Shown: piece by piece, positions 9,801-18,040 of the stretch
Position numbering within the stretch: the first letter of the stretch is position 1
Layout of the letters: each line of letters opens with the position of its first letter
Assembly: GCF_000372865.1 (NCBI RefSeq)
Contig: NZ_KB889965.1
Span: 3,679,786-3,743,785, forward strand
Source: Methylosarcina fibrata AML-C10
GTDB lineage: Bacteria; Pseudomonadota; Gammaproteobacteria; Methylococcales; Methylomonadaceae
Direction of reading: 5' to 3'
Length of the DNA: 64,000 bases
The notes under the pieces: generated by a model
What the model was told of the DNA's origin: nothing
The model's input: only the letters and a program-made list of their open reading frames with translations
Database searches by the model: none
Made by a program: the position numbers and the translations under genes

Positions 9801-10146
9801 TGCTACGTCGCCAGAATTGCAGTCCTGTTTCGATTAATATATTACGGTATCCGGTGCTTAAATTCCGGCTGCTGGCATTAATCGACTGAAACACTTTATC
9901 CCAAGAGGGTTTGGTGCCATCATACTCGCGTCGCCACCATTCAGCGGCATACATAACAAAAGCGGCATTCCAACGGGGAACATTTTTTGATGCTATGTCT
10001 AATCCAAAATGAATACTCAGCTTTATCGCACTTTTAAGCAATTCAAATTCGATGTCTTCGATGCGGTATTGATAAAGCGGCCTTTGGTCTGGAAAACGAA
10101 TGTTGCGGCGTTCAAGAATTTTTGTAATCCACTCTTTTATTTGCAT
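6808..10146 (-). CDS. druH: Large DruH/YjiT-like protein (STY4851/ECs_5259-type)
   Basis: The 1112-residue soluble protein has no enzymatic motif I can recognise. Its size, its opening (MQIKEWITKILERRNIRF) and its position directly upstream of a DEAH/DUF1998 helicase fit the YjiT/STY4851-ECs_5259 family, which I equate with DruH of type III Druantia anti-phage systems. That equation is from memory of the family layout and has not been checked by search. The protein has a helical N-terminal part, a long beta-rich middle and a helical C-terminus. It is the first gene of a minus-strand operon followed by DUF4160, DUF2442 and the broken helicase. Base composition is a little more AT-rich than the core genes upstream. 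With the helicase split, a normal Druantia function is unlikely unless the pieces work together. Confidence 0.72.
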   Translation of the reverse strand: MQIKEWITKILERRNIRFPDQRPLYQYRIEDIEFELLKSAIKLSIHFGLDIASKNVPRWNAAFVMYAAEWWRREYDGTKPSWDKVFQSINASSRNLSTGYRNILIETGLQFWRRSIRTIDGRNYYLGSIACEGGLPLNQLNNSSGWLGRVFKQVIPKYSRLQNSDIQVNQLITECEFIPKTYCENKEIHLILGDMVKTVVDLKREYQLYERNNPVDYLDRHCPSWRERFPLPIETEIGRKLLSDMVSTAAKADEPMVAPLQAIRQLRGDGNLQLKIEFSGFIALEKLDMPERIPSRLDVELVCNQGSSRNLGVALKTVHQQRHGLKMPRMPDTINGDKALQGYSIRFKHLSEVLQEKPLTGGEDLDNEVPWVFAQHGQEWILEGIAGIRTRAKRIRILYPEHFSYQGDAEVLQLETVCNGKRLLETDGCIRFTDNDANVFVIRTAQDRSSNHYCLHGKQLEFASVPKELFLGLPTLWRSDPESDAITTIPAKELVARPINSKSLWQRLTPELQGVHEIRLMDQGNIVFRKKCALLSEKFAVRFKPCANSWDATLFLDHTNPANVVCQSTLKHTITSENDGYRIDLFSDQSPPTQVNVLLHWPAMAEMLTLTLPFPARGGQIIGADGSKLSTKQALFADRLHGVRLRLFSERFERQLQIEFTLQDYEQDDIKDVYFRHEIKRNGSMIELALIDYLQWINDLFAVSRKLDSHVRLAMYENGSELMRAKISRYQFSLKRNAEQGLVELNTIDHAGLPYDVLGSIELMAMRLSQPEQEHIKLEPRVSEQTITGSWFFHPEKKVAEPWLIYSGETSSVTLRSILWVVGYDPENSEFVDTGAVSTLHSATKIGCTQPRQDAIKRILERMSTDFGHSGWDYLRHLWRHCSHLPLSSFDVWSIAVTDIRVLVALVLQLDEAFTEKLNEELPVFWELVPLKDWLTVYSAYKNYLLQSAVDEADVNAILVNRINKISTASQALDVVAKILRQSLCGIMEQDLQIKRLPIERLAEMVHEQRQELDRRQADSDWPTVLKSELIGCWQKLDQAQHFGLNLKNISDHHYSVVILPVILAVFGANGGAPEHWTNSAASIFKLNRLKTFDEEWFNAIYQWSLAYLSPL

Positions 10147-10356
10147 ATTTTCTTCTTGTTAACAATGCATAAGTAATGTGCATATTTACAAAACTGACAA
10201 AGTGCAATTTTTTCAGTGTTGGAGTTGTCATCGCAAGGCCAAAAATGGCCAAAGCTCCCGCCTCGGGCTTCTGTTGGCGCCTCTTAGCCCGCCTCTTAGC
10301 CGGTTGCCGGTGGGAAACTTGACTGTCTTCAGTTTTCTACCGAAACCGCCCGGAAT
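10147..10356. other. Boundary between accessory region and core genes, with a 12-bp tandem duplication
   Basis: This 210-bp gap separates lysA from the DruH-like gene, both on the minus strand. It holds a perfect tandem of CGCCTCTTAGCC (10278-10289 and 10290-10301). The AT-rich stretch 10150-10210 probably contains the promoter of the druH operon, but I cannot fix its boxes. I see no tRNA or integrase here that would mark an attachment site. Confidence 0.5.
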
Positions 10357-11616
10357 CTAATCGATCAGGCGTTCCCCTGCCCAAAGCTGCTCGATGCTTT
10401 CTCTTGCCCTGATCAAGTACGATTGGTCTTTATCGACCAGGACTTCCGCTGCGCGGGGCCTGGAATTGTAGTTCGAGCTCATGCTGAAACCGTACGCTCC
10501 GGCCGACCGTACCGCCAGCAAATCGCCCTGCGCGAGGGCCAAGCTCCGGCTTTTACCCAGAAAATCGCCGGTTTCGCAGACGGGACCGACGATGTCCCAG
10601 CTTTGCTCGGCCGCGCCGGCAGTCGTCTTGACGCCGCGTTGGACGGGAACGATTTCCTGCCAGGCGCCATACAGGGACGGACGCAACAAGTCGTTCATGG
10701 CCGCATCGACGATGGCAAAATTCCTGTTGGCAGTCTGTTTCAGATATTCGACCTGAGTGACCAGGATGCCGGCGTTGCCGATGACGGCGCGCCCGGGTTC
10801 GAGCATGATTTCGTATTTCGTTTCTCCGAGGCGAGCCAATACTGCGCGAATGTATTCGGCCGGCTCCGGAGGCGCCTCGTCCTTGTAGCGGATGCCGAGC
10901 CCACCCCCGAGGTCCAGATGATGCAGTACGATCCCTTCTTGTTCGAGCGCCGCCACCAACTCGAGCACTCTTTCCAACGCATCCAGGAACGGGCTGGTTT
11001 CGGTCAACTGCGAGCCGATGTGGCAGTCGATGCCGATCACGTTGACGTGAGGCATCGCCGCCGCCCGCCGGTATTCGGACAAGGCCTGCTGCCGGTCTAT
11101 GCCGAATTTGTTTTCCTTCAGGCCGGTTGAAATATAAGGATGCGTTTTGGCGTCGACGTCGGGATTGACCCGAAACGACACCGGCGCAACGAGACCCAAT
11201 TGGCCGGCCAGCCGATTGATCCGGTCCAGCTCGCCGCCGACTTCGATGTTGAAGCAGCGGATGCCGGCTTTCAGCGCCGCCAGAATCTCGTCTTCGCGCT
11301 TGCCGACGCCGGAGAAAACGATGTTGTTCGGATCGCCGCCCGCAGCAAGCACTCGCTGCAGTTCGCCCACCGACACGATGTCGAAACCGGAACCCAGACG
11401 GGCCAGCAGGTTGAGCAGGGCGATGTTGGAATTGGCCTTGACGGCATAGCAAATCAAATGGCGATGATCGCCGAATGCGCGGTCAAACGCATGCCAATGC
11501 CGCTCCAGCGTGGCCCGCGAATAAATATAACAAGGGCTGCCGTATTTATAGACGAGGTCCTGGACTGGAATCTCTTCGGCATAAAGTTCATCGTTCCGAT
11601 AATTAAAATAATCCAT
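10357..11616 (-). CDS. lysA: Diaminopimelate decarboxylase
   Basis: LysA converts meso-diaminopimelate to L-lysine and CO2, the last step of lysine synthesis; it is a cytoplasmic PLP enzyme. The 419 residues form an alanine-racemase-like barrel followed by a beta domain. The PLP lysine is in CYAVKANSN (about residue 60), the glycine-rich phosphate site in LDLGGGLG and EPGRAVIGNAG, and the cross-subunit active-site block is GPVCETGDFL. The ATG at 11616 gives the usual MDYFNYR start; a TTG two codons earlier is less likely. It follows lptM after 2 bp, the lptM-lysA order common in gammaproteobacteria. Confidence 0.97.
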   Translation of the reverse strand: MDYFNYRNDELYAEEIPVQDLVYKYGSPCYIYSRATLERHWHAFDRAFGDHRHLICYAVKANSNIALLNLLARLGSGFDIVSVGELQRVLAAGGDPNNIVFSGVGKREDEILAALKAGIRCFNIEVGGELDRINRLAGQLGLVAPVSFRVNPDVDAKTHPYISTGLKENKFGIDRQQALSEYRRAAAMPHVNVIGIDCHIGSQLTETSPFLDALERVLELVAALEQEGIVLHHLDLGGGLGIRYKDEAPPEPAEYIRAVLARLGETKYEIMLEPGRAVIGNAGILVTQVEYLKQTANRNFAIVDAAMNDLLRPSLYGAWQEIVPVQRGVKTTAGAAEQSWDIVGPVCETGDFLGKSRSLALAQGDLLAVRSAGAYGFSMSSNYNSRPRAAEVLVDKDQSYLIRARESIEQLWAGERLID

Positions 11617-11618
11617 AA

Positions 11619-11825
11619 TCAAGGGGTAGGTTCCGTGTAGGTTTCAGATTCGGGCTCGGTGGGTTCGGGCGGCGCCTGCAAATCGCCGGATGATGGCGGG
11701 TTTTCGGCAGCCGGCTGGGGCTTTGCCGGCGGTTCTTCCTTGGGAAGATAAAGCGGGCCGGGCTGGCCGCACGCGGCCAGCAATAAAGTCACCGAAGCAA
11801 ATAAAGTAAGACGATAGCGTTTCAT
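11619..11825 (-). CDS. lptM: LptM-type small lipoprotein (YifL family)
   Basis: This is a 68-residue lipoprotein. After a short signal (MKRYRLTLFASVTLLLAAC) the lipobox LLAAC is followed by GQPGPLYLP, the conserved segment of LptM/YifL, which assists oxidative maturation of LptD in the outer membrane. The remainder is a low-complexity Pro/Glu-rich tail. The ATG at 11825 was chosen because it directly begins the signal peptide; longer frames add an unrelated extension. It lies 2 bp upstream of lysA. Confidence 0.88.
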   Translation of the reverse strand: MKRYRLTLFASVTLLLAACGQPGPLYLPKEEPPAKPQPAAENPPSSGDLQAPPEPTEPESETYTEPTP

Positions 11826-11935
11826 AGGACGGCCTGCATGCCGTGAAAAAAGATTTATGATAAGCCGAATCGGATGCATTAGAAAGCGGTAAGTCAACTT
11901 TACCCGACCGCCCATCCGCTCCGGAAAATCGGCCT

Positions 11936-12838
11936 TCAACAGGGACTCATCCGCTGAGCCGCCAGCAACAGCTCTTCAATGAAATGCTGACTGTAGAGCG
12001 GCAGATAATTCTGTTTGAGATAGGCGATCTTGGTGATGGAGCCTGGAATAATATGGGACAAATCCCGCGCGACCAAGTCCTGGTCGGCAACGGCGTCATA
12101 AGCCATGCCGGCAATCAGGCCGACGCCCAAACCCAGCCGCACATAGGTTTTAATCACGTCGGTATCGGCCGCAGCCAGAATGATGTCCAGCTCCACCCCT
12201 TGATTTTTAAAGGCGTTTTCGATGTTGGAACGGCCGGTAAAGCCGAAGCTGTAAGTAAGAATGGGAAAGGAGGCCAATCGCTCGCGGGTCAATTCGCCCT
12301 CGCATAACGGATGATTCTTCGGCATGACCACGGCATGATGCCATTCGTAGCAATGCCGCGTCACCAGTTCGGCGTCTTCGGCGACTTTCTCGGTACAGAT
12401 GGCTATGTCCGCTTTATGGGAATGCAGTTGATCGATGAGTTGCTCCGGCGCCGCCTGAACCATATAGATCCGAACGCCCGGATATTTTTCCCTGAACCGC
12501 TGGATGGGCGCCGGTAAAAAATACTTGGCCTGGGTATGGGTGGTGGCGATATGGATGGTTCCTTGGTTGCTGTCGAGAAAGTCCGCAGCGATCGCCTGAA
12601 TATTCTGCTTCGCCAGATGAATCACCGCCACTTCCTGCATCACGCGTTTGCCCAGCGGCGTCAATGCGGTTAATTTCTTGCCGTTCCGTTCAAACAAAGG
12701 CGAGCCCAGCTCTTCTTCGAAAAGCTGGAGCTGTCGGCTGACCGCCGATTGAACCACATGCATTTTATCGGCCGCTTTGGAAAGATTGAACCGGGTTTCC
12801 TGAAGGATGCGAAGCAATTCGATTTGGCTTAAATTCAT
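11936..12838 (-). CDS. CysB-like LysR-family transcriptional regulator
   Basis: This is a 300-residue LysR-type regulator with a winged HTH at about residues 3-60 (LSKAADKMHVVQSAVSRQL) and a periplasmic-binding-protein-like effector domain. The segment IATTHTQAKYFLP matches CysB/Cbl, which sense N-acetylserine or sulfate status, so control of sulfur assimilation is the best guess. HVVQSAVSR replaces the TSQPGISK of E. coli CysB, so it is a divergent member. I use the ATG at 12838 (MNLSQIEL); an upstream frame adds nine residues. No sulfur genes lie next to it, and 469 bp separate it from its divergent downstream neighbour. Confidence 0.85.
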   Translation of the reverse strand: MNLSQIELLRILQETRFNLSKAADKMHVVQSAVSRQLQLFEEELGSPLFERNGKKLTALTPLGKRVMQEVAVIHLAKQNIQAIAADFLDSNQGTIHIATTHTQAKYFLPAPIQRFREKYPGVRIYMVQAAPEQLIDQLHSHKADIAICTEKVAEDAELVTRHCYEWHHAVVMPKNHPLCEGELTRERLASFPILTYSFGFTGRSNIENAFKNQGVELDIILAAADTDVIKTYVRLGLGVGLIAGMAYDAVADQDLVARDLSHIIPGSITKIAYLKQNYLPLYSQHFIEELLLAAQRMSPC

Positions 12839-13337
12839 ACGGTTTATGAATTCTTTTACGATCAAGTAATGGAAAATTGAAAAAGCGGCCGGGCAGCCTC
12901 TGTAAGAGCCGAAAGCGCAAGGCTTGCCGAACGGATCACTCGAAAAGTTTTATTTTTATTGAATTTTATTAACTTAATTTACTCAAATTAAGGGTTTAGT
13001 TTTACATCAAAAATAAATGAAAGTTCGTTATATTATCCTATTTTTAGATAATTTAACCAGAAATCATCAATTTTTTATAAAAAACTATCTCAAGAATTAA
13101 AAGCCGTTGGAGAAGCCGGCTTTACGGTCCGCCCGTTTTGCCCGAGGTTTTTTCCTCCTCTCTCAACGCCTGTAAATAAAGAGGGATAGAGCCTGCCCAG
13201 AAACACGTTACTGAGTGACCCGCATCTGCAGAAACCGATGAAATGATAATTTGTCCCGTTGGTGAGGGCGTGATTAAGCAAACCGGATCGGCGCTATCGT
13301 TCAAACTCTTGATTAGTCCCAACAGGAGATATAAGAA
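12839..13337. other. Intergenic region upstream of the EAL gene
   Basis: About 500 bp without a credible gene. The stretch 12950-13090 is strongly AT-rich and probably holds divergent promoters for the LysR and EAL genes. From 13095 to 13335 the sequence is GC-richer and could be a structured leader of the EAL gene, but it does not match the c-di-GMP riboswitch patterns I know. An imperfect stem AAAGCC/GGCTTT lies at about 13099-13122. Confidence 0.4.
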
Positions 13338-14186
13338 ATGAGCCAGACTGTTATAACGATTTTAAATGAGAAAATGCAGGATGCGCTTCTTCATGACTTT
13401 GACGAATACCTTTTCGAGGAAAAATCAGGCCAGCATGCAGGCCATTACCGTGGTTTTCTTCTTAACAGCGTGTTTCAGCCGATCTTTGCCGATGAATTGA
13501 AAACCGTGATCGGCTATGAAGCCCTGCTGAGAACTTCCATCGGAAGATCCCTGCCGGTCGAGGCGAAATTTGTTTTTCGCTATATCGACGACACCGGCGG
13601 GCTGATTCTGTTCGACCGTATCTGCCGCACCCTTCATCTGCTTAATTTCCTTCTGATCAGCAATGAACGGGATTTGCTTTTTCTCAACGTCCATGCCGGC
13701 CTTCTGACGCGCGTCGATAGCCACGGAATGATCTTCGAACGCATTTTGCATTCGCTGTCCGTACCGGTCAACCGGGTCGTCATCGAATTCGAAGAAAGCT
13801 GCCTCGAAGATACTTCGATTCTGAAGCGGGCGGTAAGAAACTTTCGTGACCGCGGCTTTAAAATTGCGCTTTCGGATTTCGGCAAAGACCGCACCAGCAT
13901 GCAATGCTTGTGGGAAATAAACCCCGACTTTGTCAAATTGGACAGCGCCATTTTATACGGCGCGATGAATAATGAAAAAATCAGGCGCATACTGCCCAAA
14001 GTCGTCGGCCTGATTCAGGAAGCGGGCAGCGAGGCGGTCATCCAAGGCGTCGAGACCTTGCAACAACTGGATCTGGCCCGGCAGTGCGGAGCCAGGTTTC
14101 TGCAAGGATATGCCTTGTCCAGGCCGGACTTCTCCGTTCCGGGATTCATGCAAAAAAACACCATGGAATTAAGCCGGTGCGCATGA
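13338..14186 (+). CDS. EAL-domain protein, probably catalytically inactive
   Basis: The 282-residue protein consists almost only of an EAL domain, the fold that hydrolyses cyclic di-GMP. The signature EALLR is present, as are FLN, IEFEES, VKLD and LQGY. Two conserved acidic positions are changed: the DDFG metal motif reads SDFG, and EGVE reads QGVE. It is therefore likely a c-di-GMP binder or protein-interaction module and not a phosphodiesterase. There is no signal peptide, membrane segment, GGDEF or sensor domain; residues 1-40 are an unrecognised acidic N-terminus. The start has an AGGAGA ribosome site. It stands alone between the LysR gene and a convergent transglutaminase gene. Confidence 0.88.
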   Translation: MSQTVITILNEKMQDALLHDFDEYLFEEKSGQHAGHYRGFLLNSVFQPIFADELKTVIGYEALLRTSIGRSLPVEAKFVFRYIDDTGGLILFDRICRTLHLLNFLLISNERDLLFLNVHAGLLTRVDSHGMIFERILHSLSVPVNRVVIEFEESCLEDTSILKRAVRNFRDRGFKIALSDFGKDRTSMQCLWEINPDFVKLDSAILYGAMNNEKIRRILPKVVGLIQEAGSEAVIQGVETLQQLDLARQCGARFLQGYALSRPDFSVPGFMQKNTMELSRCA

Positions 14187-14339
14187 GCATGACTGAGACA
14201 AGGAAAGAGCCAATCGCTGCCGGGATCCGCTGCTCCTTTTGGCGCCCGAAACGCTTCGGGGCGGGCGTTCCGTTGGTTTGCAAATCATCCCGCAAAACCT
14301 TGCGTTAGCCGAAACGCCGGAAAATAACGGTTTTTCGTT

Positions 14340-14379
14340 TCTCATGTTGGTTATTTGGAGCAAAATAGCCAACATGAGA
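14340..14379. terminator. Long hairpin between convergent genes
   Basis: TCTCATGTTGG (14340-14350) pairs with CCAACATGAGA (14369-14379), and the inner TATTT/AAATA extends the stem around a short loop. It lies between the EAL gene and the convergent transglutaminase gene and may stop transcription from both sides, although the flanking T-runs are poor. Confidence 0.5.
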
Positions 14380-14412
14380 AGATTCGTAGCTTCCGGAAAC
14401 TCCGGATAACGA

Positions 14413-16368
14413 TTATCCTGCCTTGAATTTCGAGACCAGCCGGACGAGTTGGCGCAAATTTTCCTGCGCCGGTTCCCTGCCGTAGCGCAATTCGATGAAC
14501 AACGAGGTGATCCGCTCGATTTCCGCCGAGCGCTCCGGCAATTGAGCCTTGGCCCTTTCGGCAAACGTTTTGGCGCCCTCGCCGGTCTCTCTTGTCAGTC
14601 CTTTTCTTGCCAGCTTTTTACAATATTTCGCATAGAATCGAAGCGCCGTATCGGAAGGCCCGCTCGAGCGGAAAAACAGGCTTGCGCCATACAATGACGT
14701 GATCGCGGCGACGATTGCCGCCATCGATAAAACCATGGACTGGACGCCGTCGATGCCGAACGACGATAAAAAGCTGGATTGCTTGCCGCTGTTGTAGTTG
14801 ACGACCCAACGCTGCCAATTGTATTCGGCGCTGCTCCACAGCAAACCGCTCTGCTTCAGCCAGCCGCTTAACCAGCCGGCGCTGGATCCGTCTGCGATAA
14901 AGCGGATCTCCTCGCCCAATTCCTGTTCGGTATTCAGATTCTGTTCCAGTCTTTCCGGCGCGATGGCGGCCGTGGGATCGAAGCGGGTCCATCCTTTGCC
15001 GGCAAGCCATACTTCGGCCCAGGCATGAGCGTCTTTCTGCCTGATTTCCAAAAAATGGCCCACGTCGTTCATCGTGCCGCCCAGATAGCCGGTCACGACT
15101 CGCGCCGGAATGTGCGCCACCCGCATCAAATAGACAAAAGCGGAAGCATAATGGCTGCAAAATCCCGAACGGGTCTTGAACAGAAAAGTCTCGACCGGAT
15201 CCTGATCAAGCAGTGGCGGAGTCAATGTGTAGCGAAAGTTTGACTTTCTAAAATAATCGAGCACCTGACGGATAAACGCCTCGGGCGGCGCTTCGAGGCC
15301 TTGCAACTGTCCGACCAGCGATTTAATCCGCGGCGAGGGCTCGGCCGGCAACTGGATCGATTCCTGATAATCGGCCGGAGAAAGGCCGCCGGTAATGTAT
15401 TCGGGGTAAGACGTGATGTTATATTCGGCCCGCTTTTCCGGATTATCCGACGTGAGCAATTGATAATAGCCGTTTCGCTGCAAAGGCGGGGCATAGCCGA
15501 TCGGCATGTCCAGCGCAAAAACCCAATTTTTAACCTGAGGCTCCAGCAACAGCGTATAACGGTAAGGGGTGCCGATACCGGTAGGCGCTTCGGTTGCTTT
15601 GTCTGGATTCGAGTTTTTTGTCTGAGTCCAGCGCTTGCCGTCGGTATAAGGCATCACCGGACCTCGCCAATAACGAAAAGCTGGCAGAGGCACCCGGCCG
15701 GAAAACTTGACTCTGAAGACAAGATCGTCGGATGTCCCCAAATTGCTGATCGAGCCGGGCTCCAGATAATCGCTCAAACCCGATTTGGCGTAATTCTTGT
15801 CGTTGAACAACAGCCATTTCGGCGCTTCCACTCTGGGAAACAAAATAAAAACGACCAGGGCGATCGGGATGGATTGAATGCTTATCTTCAAAACAGTCTT
15901 TAAAGCCTGACGGACCGGCACCTGCCGGCCGGCGACACGAACCAGAATCACCAGCAGCAAACCGACGGCCGACAACACGTACGCCGTCATGCCGATGCCT
16001 TGTTCGTACAATAATTGGGCGGCGGCGACGATGAAGGTCAAATAAATGATCAGATAAATATCCCTTTCTTTTTTGATCTCCATGCATTTCAGCGCCAGCG
16101 CCGTCATAAACAGATGGGTGCCGGCATCGCGTCCGACAATCCCTTGATGCAGGTTGTAAAGCAGAGCGATTCCGGACAATGTCAGCATCAACAGCAGGGG
16201 GACTCCGGGCAAGCCGTTCGGCCTCCAAATCGCCCAAAAGCGCCAAGCCAATATCGAATAAAAAAAGATCATGACCGGCTTGGGGGTATGGCCCAGATGC
16301 GGCAGAGCAATCAGAGCAATGGAAGCCAGCAAAAAAATCAGGACATTTTTTTGCGATTCGGGAAACAT
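14413..16368 (-). CDS. TgpA-type membrane transglutaminase (DUF3488)
   Basis: The 651-residue inner-membrane protein has about six membrane spans in the first 195 residues (DUF3488), then a periplasmic transglutaminase-like domain and a last span near residue 555. The catalytic Cys is in SGFCSHYA, the His in DAHAWAEVW and the Asp in RFDPTAA, so the triad is intact. TgpA of Pseudomonas aeruginosa is needed for viability, but its substrate is not known. In many genomes tgpA follows genes for MoxR ATPase and DUF58 proteins; I do not see them upstream here, where a short winged-helix gene follows after 338 bp. Confidence 0.92.
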   Translation of the reverse strand: MFPESQKNVLIFLLASIALIALPHLGHTPKPVMIFFYSILAWRFWAIWRPNGLPGVPLLLMLTLSGIALLYNLHQGIVGRDAGTHLFMTALALKCMEIKKERDIYLIIYLTFIVAAAQLLYEQGIGMTAYVLSAVGLLLVILVRVAGRQVPVRQALKTVLKISIQSIPIALVVFILFPRVEAPKWLLFNDKNYAKSGLSDYLEPGSISNLGTSDDLVFRVKFSGRVPLPAFRYWRGPVMPYTDGKRWTQTKNSNPDKATEAPTGIGTPYRYTLLLEPQVKNWVFALDMPIGYAPPLQRNGYYQLLTSDNPEKRAEYNITSYPEYITGGLSPADYQESIQLPAEPSPRIKSLVGQLQGLEAPPEAFIRQVLDYFRKSNFRYTLTPPLLDQDPVETFLFKTRSGFCSHYASAFVYLMRVAHIPARVVTGYLGGTMNDVGHFLEIRQKDAHAWAEVWLAGKGWTRFDPTAAIAPERLEQNLNTEQELGEEIRFIADGSSAGWLSGWLKQSGLLWSSAEYNWQRWVVNYNSGKQSSFLSSFGIDGVQSMVLSMAAIVAAITSLYGASLFFRSSGPSDTALRFYAKYCKKLARKGLTRETGEGAKTFAERAKAQLPERSAEIERITSLFIELRYGREPAQENLRQLVRLVSKFKAG

Positions 16369-16706
16369 GGAGAAAAGCCTCTAACCAAAACAATGATCTC
16401 GGACGAGCCGAACTTCCTGTTCGACAGCCTGGATCGACTAATTATAGTAGTGGCCGGGCATTATCCCAGTCCGGAGCGTCAGCTTTGGCCGATTGACGGA
16501 ACGAGATGGGATGGATGGTTGAAGCTTGAAAGAAAGCCAGGCCGTCTCTCCTGCATTTCTCTGGAGCGATGCCATTGCCGGACGGCATTCGGTTCGGCAG
16601 TGCGGGAAAAAGAAACTGACGGCAACCGCTTCCGTCAGCATCGAGGATAGAAATCAGATCGGGCGAGAGCCATCCGTCAAAGCATGACCCTCGATCCGAT
16701 GAACAA
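16369..16706. other. Intergenic region, no gene seen
   Basis: This 338-bp stretch lies between the transglutaminase and winged-helix genes, both on the minus strand. Short frames in it have no coding character, and I see no RNA structure or repeat. It should contain the transglutaminase promoter. Confidence 0.4.
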
Positions 16707-16904
16707 TTATTTCAACGACAAGGTTTCGGCGCGGCCGACCATTTCAATCGCCAGCTTGTCTTCCTTAAGCAGCCAGCCGATGGCGCGTTGAATGTCGTTT
16801 TTGTTGAGTCCGGTTTCATTGGTAACTTTCGAGACGCTGGACGGGCCGTTTTTATCCAGATATGTCCAGACTTTACCAGCGGCTTCACCGATATTATGAG
16901 ACAT
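16707..16904 (-). CDS. Small winged-helix protein (DUF2582 type)
   Basis: This 65-residue protein is essentially one winged helix-turn-helix (GKVWTYLDKNGPSSVSKVTNETG, then NDIQRAIGWLLKEDKL), matching the small DUF2582/winged-helix family found in many proteobacteria and anaerobes. It probably binds nucleic acid or a protein; the function is unknown. It follows minE by 30 bp on the same strand, so it may be the last gene of the min operon. Confidence 0.8.
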   Translation of the reverse strand: MSHNIGEAAGKVWTYLDKNGPSSVSKVTNETGLNKNDIQRAIGWLLKEDKLAIEMVGRAETLSLK

Positions 16905-16934
16905 AAGAGTTTCCTTTAGTTTGTGGTTTAAAAA

Positions 16935-17201
16935 TTAAGACGTCTTTGTATGATGATCGGGCAACACGATGTTAAGCTCCAGTGTTTCCTGATTATCATC
17001 CTGTTCGAAGTTAAACGAAATCGAATCCTGATCCACATTGACGTATTTCCGTATGACTTCCAGCAATTCCTTTTGCAATTGTGGCAGCCAGGAAGGCTGA
17101 TTTCGGGAAGATCGCTCATGCGCAACCAGAATTTGCAGCCGTTCCTTTGCGACCGACGCCGAACTTGCTTTCGAAATTCTAAAGTAGTCCAGTAAGCTCA
17201 T
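16935..17201 (-). CDS. minE: Cell division topological specificity factor MinE
   Basis: This 88-residue protein displaces MinC from MinD and stimulates the MinD ATPase, so the division inhibitor oscillates between poles. The N-terminal amphipathic anti-MinCD segment (MSLLDYFRISKASSASVAKERLQIL) and the C-terminal topological-specificity domain are both present. Its ATG shares one base with the minD stop codon (17201), indicating translational coupling. Confidence 0.97.
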   Translation of the reverse strand: MSLLDYFRISKASSASVAKERLQILVAHERSSRNQPSWLPQLQKELLEVIRKYVNVDQDSISFNFEQDDNQETLELNIVLPDHHTKTS

Positions 17202-18010
17202 TATTTGCCCCCGAAAAGCTTCCCGAAAAGGCCTTTCTTCTCCTCAATAAACCGATGAGGCTTGTTTTCTCCCAGATAGCGGGCGACGATGTCGGCATAG
17301 GCCTGTCCCGCATCGCTTTTCTCGTCCAGTATGACCGGAACGCCCGAGTTGGAAGCATTCAAAACCGACTTCGATTCCGGAATCACGCCCAGCAGATGCA
17401 GCGACAGAATTTCCTGCACGTCGTCCACGCTCAGCATTTCTCCCAACTTGACGCGGTCCGGCGAATAGCGCGTCAACAGCAGATATTCTTTGATGGGCTC
17501 CATATTTTGCTCGGCCCTGCGGGATTTGCTCGACAACAGTCCCAGCATCCGGTCGGAGTCTCTGACCGAAGAGACTTCGGGATTGGTGACGACAAAAGCA
17601 TCATCGGCAAAATACATGGCCAGATGCGCGCCTTTTTCAATGCCGGCCGGCGAATCGCAGACGATGTATTTAAAGTCTTTGGACAACTCTTCCAGTATTC
17701 TGCCGACGCCTTCCTGGTTCAAGGAATCCTTGTCGCGCGTTTGCGATGCCGCGAGAATGTAAAGTTGATTGCAGTGCTTGTCGCGGATCAAGGCCTGATT
17801 CAAAGTCGCCTCGCCGTTGATAACGTTGATCAAGTCATAAACCACCCGGCGTTCGCAACCCATGATCAAATCCAAATTCCGCAAACCCACGTCAAAATCG
17901 ATGACTGCGGTTTTATGGCCCCTTTTTGCGAGGCCCATTGCTATGGCGGCGCTTGTCGTGGTTTTGCCGACCCCGCCCTTGCCGGATGTGACGACTATAA
18001 TTCTTGCCAA
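17201..18010 (-). CDS. minD: Septum site-determining ATPase MinD, TTG start
   Basis: MinD is the membrane-associated ATPase that recruits MinC and is released by MinE. The deviant Walker A is KGGVGKTT near residue 10, and the C-terminus ends in a basic amphipathic membrane-targeting helix (FIEEKKGLFGKLFGGK). I place the start at the TTG at 18010: it gives the conserved MARIIVVTSGKGG N-terminus and is preceded by a near-perfect GGAGGAAAAG ribosome site. A TTG five codons upstream lies before that site and is less plausible. The product is 269 residues, and the gene overlaps minE by one base. Confidence 0.96.
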   Translation of the reverse strand: MARIIVVTSGKGGVGKTTTSAAIAMGLAKRGHKTAVIDFDVGLRNLDLIMGCERRVVYDLINVINGEATLNQALIRDKHCNQLYILAASQTRDKDSLNQEGVGRILEELSKDFKYIVCDSPAGIEKGAHLAMYFADDAFVVTNPEVSSVRDSDRMLGLLSSKSRRAEQNMEPIKEYLLLTRYSPDRVKLGEMLSVDDVQEILSLHLLGVIPESKSVLNASNSGVPVILDEKSDAGQAYADIVARYLGENKPHRFIEEKKGLFGKLFGGK

Positions 18011-18040
18011 TGGCTTTTCCTCCAAAAATAATGGAACGTA

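Noticed and set aside
10423-11640. Long plus-strand frames of 235 and 166 codons
   Set aside because: They are antisense to lysA and lptM, whose protein motifs are unmistakable.
13095-13335. Possible c-di-GMP riboswitch before the EAL gene
   Set aside because: The conserved GEMM-I blocks could not be found; only unspecific stems are present.
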